Assembly (NCBI RefSeq): GCF_024169925.1
Contig: NZ_JALJXF010000001.1
Coordinates: 440,001-504,000, forward strand
Length of the DNA: 64,000 nucleotides
Direction of reading: 5' to 3'
DNA from: Methylorubrum extorquens
Lineage (GTDB): Bacteria; Pseudomonadota; Alphaproteobacteria; Rhizobiales; Beijerinckiaceae
In this document: positions 59,278-64,000 of the stretch, piece after piece
How the letters are laid out: every line of letters starts with the position of its first letter
How positions within the stretch are numbered: the first letter of the stretch is position 1
Position numbers and translations under genes: made by a program
The notes under the pieces: generated by a model
Database searches by the model: none
Told to the model about the DNA's origin: nothing
Seen by the model: the letters and a program-made list of their open reading frames with translations, nothing else

Positions 59278-60291
59278 TCAGCCCAGCATCGACGGCACGC
59301 GATCCGTGCGGATGGCCGCCTTGGCCCGAGCCGAGTCGACGTCCATCTGCGCGATCAGCGCCTCGGCGCTCGAAAACTTCTCCTCGCCGCGCAGGTAAGC
59401 CAGCAGCTCGACGGCGACTTCCTGCCCGTAGAGATCCCCCTTGAAGTCGAACAGGTGCACTTCGAGGAGCGGCGCGCCGTCGTCAAAGGTCGGGCGGCGG
59501 CCGTAGCTCGCCACGCCATCGTGCAGGCATCCGTCGGCGAGGCGCACACGCACCGCATAGATGCCGTGGGCGAGCCCGCAGGATTCGAGGGCGAGGTTGG
59601 CGGTGGGGTAGCCAAGGGTCCGTCCGCGCTTGTCGCCGTGGCGCACCTGGGCCAGCACGAACCAGCGATAGCCGAGAAGGTCGTTGGCCCGCGCCACATC
59701 GCCCGATGCGAGGGCGGCGCGAATCGTGCTCGACGAGATCGGCGCATCGCCGGGATCGGCCGAGACCGCGGGGACGATGCGGCAGGACAGGCCGGCCCCG
59801 GCGCAGAGTTCGGCGAGCGTCCCCGGTGAGCCCTCGCGCCCGCGGCCGAAATGGAAATCGTGGCCGATCACCACGCCGGACAGGCCGAGCCCGTCGCGCA
59901 GCCAGCCCTCCACGAAATCCCGGGCGCTGGTCCCGGCCAGCCGCTCATCGAACCGGCGCACGATCAGGCCGTCGAGACCGAGGCGCGCGAACACGATCTC
60001 CTTGGCGCTGGGGCCGGTGAGGCGGAACATCGGCTGGTCGGGGGCGAAGAAGGCGCGCGGATGCGGCTCGAAGGTCAGCACGGCGGCGGGACGTGACCCC
60101 GCCTCGGCGCGCACCGCCTCGATCAGCGTACGGTGGCCGCGATGGACGCCATCGAAATTGCCGAGCGCGGCGACGGCACCCGCCAGCGCCGGAGGCACCG
60201 GGTCATCCTCGCGGCAGACCGTGAAGGGTCTCGAAAGGGGGCGGAGGCCGGTCCCGGCGGGCGGCACGGCGTTCTCGTCGCCTGAGGGCAT
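59278..60291 (-). CDS. ribF: Bifunctional riboflavin kinase/FAD synthetase
   Basis: 337 residues. FAD synthetase half with GNFDGVHRGHRTLI (nucleotidyl-transferase HxGH-like site) and SSSTIRAAL, then the riboflavin kinase half with LGYPTANLAL and GVASYGRRPTF. It makes FMN and FAD. ATG 60291 is chosen; 60324 is also open. Length is typical. Confidence 0.94.
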   Translation of the reverse strand: MPSGDENAVPPAGTGLRPLSRPFTVCREDDPVPPALAGAVAALGNFDGVHRGHRTLIEAVRAEAGSRPAAVLTFEPHPRAFFAPDQPMFRLTGPSAKEIVFARLGLDGLIVRRFDERLAGTSARDFVEGWLRDGLGLSGVVIGHDFHFGRGREGSPGTLAELCAGAGLSCRIVPAVSADPGDAPISSSTIRAALASGDVARANDLLGYRWFVLAQVRHGDKRGRTLGYPTANLALESCGLAHGIYAVRVRLADGCLHDGVASYGRRPTFDDGAPLLEVHLFDFKGDLYGQEVAVELLAYLRGEEKFSSAEALIAQMDVDSARAKAAIRTDRVPSMLG

Positions 60292-60596
60292 CGGCTCCTG
60301 CGATCGAATGTCTGCGAGTCTCAAGGAAATGTCGGCCGGGAGCAGCGACGGGACGCGTCGGCGCGGCCGGGCTCGTCCGCCTCGTCCCCGCGCGGCGGGA
60401 GAGCGGCGGGAGACTTGGCGAAATCAGTCTCTCGGGTCAAGCGAGGGGAAGGGCGCCGGATTAACTGGTTCGCAATCCGCGCCGCCTATTGTCTGAGAAC
60501 GGAAGGCAGCTCCGCTCGCACGCGTCGATGCGACGTTGATCGCTCGAGAGAGCCGCGCCGCCAGTATCGATCAGGGACAAACGGAGCAATCGTCAT
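60292..60596. other. ribF/cheY divergent spacer
   Basis: 305 bases with no supported gene. It should carry both promoters; no sigma-28-like site was evident to me. Confidence 0.35.
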
Positions 60597-60980
60597 ATGG
60601 CCCTCGACCTCAGCATGCCTATCCTGGTGGTCGACGACTACCAGACCATGGTGCGTATCATCCGCAACCTCCTCAAGCAGCTTGGCTTCGAGGACGTGGA
60701 TGATGCCTCCGACGGTACTGCGGCACTGGCGCGCCTGAAGGGCCGCAAGTACGGCCTCGTCATCTCGGATTGGAACATGGAGCCGATGACCGGCTACGAG
60801 CTTCTGCGCCATGTCCGCGCCGACGAGGGCCTGCGCACGACGCCATTCATCATGGTCACCGCCGAGTCGAAGACCGAGAACGTCATCGCCGCCAAGAAGG
60901 CGGGCGTGAACAACTACATCGTCAAGCCCTTCAACGCCGCCACCCTCAAGTCGAAGATCGAGGCGGTGTGCGGGGCCTGA
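60597..60980 (+). CDS. cheY: Chemotaxis response regulator CheY
   Basis: 127 residues, single receiver domain. Acidic pair in ILVVDDYQTM, phospho-Asp in LVISDWNMEPMTG, switch Thr in FIMVTAES and Lys in NNYIVKPFNA. Close to E. coli-type CheY, which binds the flagellar motor. It is followed by cheZ after 183 bases. No cheA/W/R/B in the window. Confidence 0.92.
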   Translation: MALDLSMPILVVDDYQTMVRIIRNLLKQLGFEDVDDASDGTAALARLKGRKYGLVISDWNMEPMTGYELLRHVRADEGLRTTPFIMVTAESKTENVIAAKKAGVNNYIVKPFNAATLKSKIEAVCGA

Positions 60981-61163
60981 TCTCACGATCCGCCGATGGA
61001 CCGTCGCGCTGGACGAATGCGCGCCGAGCCGGAACGAGCGGACTGACACCGTAACGAGAGCCGGTCCCGGCGGTGATGCCGTCGGGACCGGCCTACAAGG
61101 AGCGGTCGTCCCCTTGGGTGGCCGTCAACGGATCGAACACGAGAACGTCGCGAGAGATCGCCC

Positions 61164-61700
61164 ATGAAGATGATGGCAACGGCACGCGACGGCCGGTCGC
61201 AGAACTCCAACCCATCGGCGATGGTGAAGGAACTTCTCGACATCGCGGACTACATCGCGAGCCTGCGGGACGCGATCGCGATCCTGCGGGCCAACGAGCT
61301 GACGCGTGACCGTCTGCCGATGGTCCACGAGGAGTTGAGCGAGGTGGTGACGGCGACCGCTGGCGCGACCAACTCGATCATGGGCACCGCCGAAGCCATT
61401 CTCGCGCTGCCCGACGGGCCGGGCTACCGCGACGCCGTCGAGGCCAAGATCTACGACATCTTCGAGGCCTGCACCTTCCAGGACATCACCGGCCAGCGCA
61501 TCGCCAAGGTGGCAGAGGCGATGAGCCAGCTCGAAGGTCGGCTCGCCCGCTTCAGTGCCGCCGTGAAAGCCCGCGACGCCGCCGGCATCGACGAGATCGA
61601 AGTCGACCGGCGCAAGCGCAACGAATCGCTGCTGCTTAACGGGCCGCAGATGGGCGGTCCCGCGACCGCGCAGGATGCCATCGACGCGCTGTTCGCCTGA
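61164..61700 (+). CDS. cheZ: Chemotaxis protein phosphatase CheZ family
   Basis: 178 residues, long helical protein. The catalytic DITGQRIAKVAEAM segment (Gln as in CheZ) follows FEACTFQD. It speeds CheY-P dephosphorylation. ATG 61164 opens with a short basic tail; a later ATG at 61221 is possible. Gene order cheY-cheZ supports the call. Confidence 0.88.
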   Translation: MKMMATARDGRSQNSNPSAMVKELLDIADYIASLRDAIAILRANELTRDRLPMVHEELSEVVTATAGATNSIMGTAEAILALPDGPGYRDAVEAKIYDIFEACTFQDITGQRIAKVAEAMSQLEGRLARFSAAVKARDAAGIDEIEVDRRKRNESLLLNGPQMGGPATAQDAIDALFA

Positions 61701-61853
61701 CCCGGCGGGACAACGGCCTCGGACGGGGCCGGCATCAGTCCGCCATTACGGCCAAGCTGCCTTGTTCCGAACATCGCCGTTGCGAAAAGCCGTCACGGTC
61801 ATCCCTGAAAAAGGGTGCGGGATCCGAGCTGGGGACTCCGCAGGGGCTGGACC

Positions 61854-62081
61854 ATGGCGAACTTCGATCTGCTGTCCGATCGCGCATCCGGCGATGCCCT
61901 CGACCGCGCCCGCGCGCAGGGGCAAATGCACCATTCCATCGCGACGACGCTTCTCGTGATCGCGGCCGCCCGCGCCGAGCGCGCGGCGCCTCCGGTCCAT
62001 GCGGCACGCCAGCGTCTGGCGAAAATCTACGGAGCCTCCCGGCTGCGTAAGCGGATGGAACGCGACGCCGCCCGAGGCTGA
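61854..62081 (+). CDS. Small hypothetical protein (75 aa)
   Basis: A basic Ala/Arg-rich helical protein (MANFDLLSDRASGDALDRAR, then MHHSIATTLLVIAAARAERA, QRLAKIYGASRLRKRMERDA). AGGGG precedes ATG 61854. Placed after cheZ on the same strand, 37 bases before a convergent gene. No family recognised; could be non-coding. Confidence 0.5.
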   Translation: MANFDLLSDRASGDALDRARAQGQMHHSIATTLLVIAAARAERAAPPVHAARQRLAKIYGASRLRKRMERDAARG

Positions 62082-62118
62082 CGCCCGCCGTCCACCAACG
62101 TCGCGCCCGCTGCAGGCC

Positions 62119-63645
62119 TCACCCGGCTCTGCGCAGGAAGTCCCGGAACGGGCGACGCTGCGGCGGCGGGCTCGGCGGTGGTTCGGGCGAGGGCGGCGGC
62201 GGCGCTGCCTCGGGCGAAGCCGAGAGCACCTCCGCCCGTACGGCACGCGGGGCGGCGAACACCCCCCCTTGCGCCAGCGGCACATCGAGATCGATGAGGT
62301 CCGGCACCTCTGTCTCGGCCTCGACGCCGGTCGCGACGAGCCGGATTCCGGCTCGCGCCAGGGATGTCACCAGATCCTCCAGGGCGATATCCGGCCTCGC
62401 CTCCCGGTCGAGGGGCCGCAGCAGCAGCGAGGCTGCGACCTTGACCTGCGTGATGCCGCGCTCGGCCAGAGCGGTCGGGTCAAACCGCAGGTCGATTGGG
62501 CGATCCATTACGAAGCCAATCCGCCCGCGCAAACCCGCCAGCAGGGCGGCCTGCTCCGCATCAAGGCTGCGCCAGCTCGATTGCGGCAGGGCGATCACGA
62601 CGCGGCCCGCGAGTTCCGGCCCCTCGCTGACGAGGCGGCCGAGGGAGCGCAGGAAGCCCGGCTCGAACAGCGAATGCGGCGTCAGGCTGTAGCTGACCGA
62701 GGCCGGGCTGCCGCGTCCCTGGAGATGGCGCGCGATCGTCGCGACACGCTGGAGCATGCGCCGGTCGAGCGCGGTGGTGCGGCCGTGCCGCTCCAGAACG
62801 GGCAGGAACGTCTCCGGCGCGTAGACCGCGTCGCCGACCTTGAGCCGCGCCAGCGCTTCGTAGGCGACGACCTTGCGCTGCGGCAGGGTGACGACCGGCT
62901 GCAGGAAGACTTCCAGACCCTCGCCGTCGAAGGCTTCGATCAGTGAGGCCGCGTCGGCGGCGGCGGCGAAATGGTCGGTGGGACGAGCCGCCGGCAAGGT
63001 CGTGCGGGGCACGAGCCGCATCGGCGGCGCCAGCGGTTCCGTCTCGGGGGGAACGGTCGCGGCCGGGGCCGGGCGTGGCCGGGCCGGCTCCGCCGCCGCT
63101 TGCGGAACCGGCTTCGGCTGGGGCGCCTGCGCCTGTACCCTCAGGCGGGCGATGTCGCCGTCCTGCGACGCCACCACCGCGGCGAGTTCCCGGACGATGC
63201 CGCTGAGGATGCCGATTTCGGCGGTCACCTCCTCGATCCCGGCATCGAGCCGTGCGTCGAGTGCCTTGACCGCCTCGTCCGAAGTCTGCGCCGAGGGGGC
63301 CGCCGTCGCCGAATCCTGCATGCGCGACTGGATCAGCGCGGCCGTGACGGCTTCCAGCTTCACGAGGCGTTGCGACAGGACGCCGATCTCCTTCGAGACG
63401 ACCTCCTGCGCGACGGCGAAGGCGGACAGTCGCCGCCACAGAAGCGCTCCGCCGACGATCGCGAGGCCGGACACGGCGGCGACGGCGGCGAGGGGCAGGA
63501 TGAGCGCCAGCGGAACGAGGACCAGGATGCCGATGAGGCCGAGGATCCAGGGGGTGCCGCGCGGGCGGATCGTTCGGGCTTTCGGTGTTTTCACCGTCGA
63601 TCGACGCGCTTCTGTCTGGCGGCCACGGCCGGGCTTCTCATTCAC
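62119..63645 (-). CDS. TipF-like membrane protein with degenerate EAL domain
   Basis: 508 residues: a basic tail, two N-terminal helices (PWILGLIGILVLVPLALIL; LAAVAAVSGLAIVGGALLW), a coiled segment (about 75-165), a Pro/Ala linker and a C-terminal EAL domain (about 235-475). EAL is intact at 263-265 (YEALARL) and Lys402 and Glu442 align, but the DDFG loop reads VMDRPIDL and the NxTE-like Glu is replaced (ALPQSS). So it is likely a c-di-GMP binder rather than a phosphodiesterase. The order of helices, coil and EAL matches Caulobacter TipF, which places the flagellum at the pole. It lies 37 bases from the small gene after cheZ. Confidence 0.82.
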   Translation of the reverse strand: MNEKPGRGRQTEARRSTVKTPKARTIRPRGTPWILGLIGILVLVPLALILPLAAVAAVSGLAIVGGALLWRRLSAFAVAQEVVSKEIGVLSQRLVKLEAVTAALIQSRMQDSATAAPSAQTSDEAVKALDARLDAGIEEVTAEIGILSGIVRELAAVVASQDGDIARLRVQAQAPQPKPVPQAAAEPARPRPAPAATVPPETEPLAPPMRLVPRTTLPAARPTDHFAAAADAASLIEAFDGEGLEVFLQPVVTLPQRKVVAYEALARLKVGDAVYAPETFLPVLERHGRTTALDRRMLQRVATIARHLQGRGSPASVSYSLTPHSLFEPGFLRSLGRLVSEGPELAGRVVIALPQSSWRSLDAEQAALLAGLRGRIGFVMDRPIDLRFDPTALAERGITQVKVAASLLLRPLDREARPDIALEDLVTSLARAGIRLVATGVEAETEVPDLIDLDVPLAQGGVFAAPRAVRAEVLSASPEAAPPPPSPEPPPSPPPQRRPFRDFLRRAG

Positions 63646-63872
63646 GGTGCGGAGCAGGCGCCCGCAGAACGTGTGGGTGAAACGCGCCGGATCGCGCGAG
63701 GCCGCATCCGGATCGTCGTAACCCTAATGTCGCCGACGCCGCTTCCGGCTGCAAGGCGGTGTCATAGGTTTCTCCCGTGCATTCGGCCCGAACGCGCCTG
63801 GAGCTTGCCGCGCGCGATCCCGAAGCCACATCTTCGGAGGCCTGTCTGTACCCGGCGGGCAGCGAGGAGACG

Positions 63873-64000
63873 ATGGCGATGGACCAGAGCCCGATCGAAC
63901 TGACGATGCGCGTGGACGGGATGACCTGCGAGGGATGCGCCGAGGCCGTGCGCCGCACGATCCGCCGCCTCGACCCGCAGGCGGAAGTCGCGGTCGATGT
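63873..64000 (+). CDS. Heavy-metal-associated domain protein, 5' part
   Basis: The gene runs off the window. The first 43 codons encode MAMDQSPIELTMRVDGMTCE then GCAEAVRRTIRRL, the HMA fold with metal motif MTCEGC (CxxC). It could be a free copper chaperone (CopZ-like) or the first domain of a P-type ATPase. GAGGAG lies before the ATG at 63873 (also ATG 63879). Confidence 0.8.
   Translation, partial: MAMDQSPIELTMRVDGMTCEGCAEAVRRTIRRLDPQAEVAVD

Overview
The window is GC-rich alphaproteobacterial chromosome, most likely from Methylobacteriaceae (Methylobacterium or Methylorubrum). Support for this comes from the Irr-type Fur regulator beside fabA-fabB-fabI, a MucR/Ros regulator, a CheZ of the alphaproteobacterial DITGQ type, a TipF-like degenerate EAL protein, a DUF6456 protein and dispersed palindromic repeats of a kind I associate with Methylobacterium. 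The genus is inference. There is no prophage, intact insertion sequence, CRISPR array, rRNA operon or secondary-metabolite cluster. Most genes are housekeeping, set among many very small membrane proteins and intergenic palindromes.

Layout. 0.2-4.5 kb: a sulfate ABC operon on the minus strand (sbp-cysT-cysW-cysA) closed by a strong terminator, with two matching 18-bp palindromes upstream. 4.3-11.4 kb: small proteins, a cupin, a membrane cyclic-nucleotide-binding protein, a flavin amine oxidase, a kelch protein, an EI24/CysZ-like membrane protein and two tiny secreted or membrane proteins. 11.7 kb: tRNA-Gly(TCC). 11.8-13.9 kb: an FAD monooxygenase, then decayed fragments of a phosphoketolase and a HAD phosphatase on opposite strands. 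13.9-19.2 kb: the fatty-acid synthesis cluster fabD-fabG-acpP-fabF-mltG. 19.5-29 kb: an unusual alpha-oxoamine-synthase-like enzyme, a DoxX-like membrane protein, rsmB, an SDH assembly factor, nadK, cutA, a PilZ protein and zwf.

29.1-45 kb is rich in signalling genes: a PleC/DivJ-like histidine kinase, aminopeptidase N, a two-winged-helix protein, a glyoxalase, a GcrA-like mini-protein, an orphan PAS protein, a 1225-residue multi-PAS hybrid kinase, an HWE-type kinase whose ATPase domain looks dead, sufE, a DUF6456 protein and mucR. 45-54 kb: oligopeptidase B, a small secreted protein, an 1124-residue AMIN-like/TPR protein, a DoxX protein, fliP and fabI. 54-57.5 kb: fabB, fabA, irr and an SH3 protein. 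57.9-64 kb: a GyaR-like dehydrogenase, a small membrane gene broken by a stop codon, ribF, cheY-cheZ, a TipF-like degenerate EAL protein and the start of a heavy-metal-binding protein.

Working together: fabD/G/acpP/F and fabA/B/I cover saturated and unsaturated type II fatty-acid synthesis at two loci, the second next to the iron regulator Irr. Motility and cell-polarity functions (fliP, cheY, cheZ, the TipF-like protein, the PleC-like kinase) are scattered rather than in one cluster. I found no clearly new multi-gene system. The best leads are the sulfate-operon palindromes, the oxoamine-synthase homologue with altered active-site residues, the hybrid kinase/pseudokinase pair, the phosphoketolase/HAD graveyard and the repeated small single-helix proteins.
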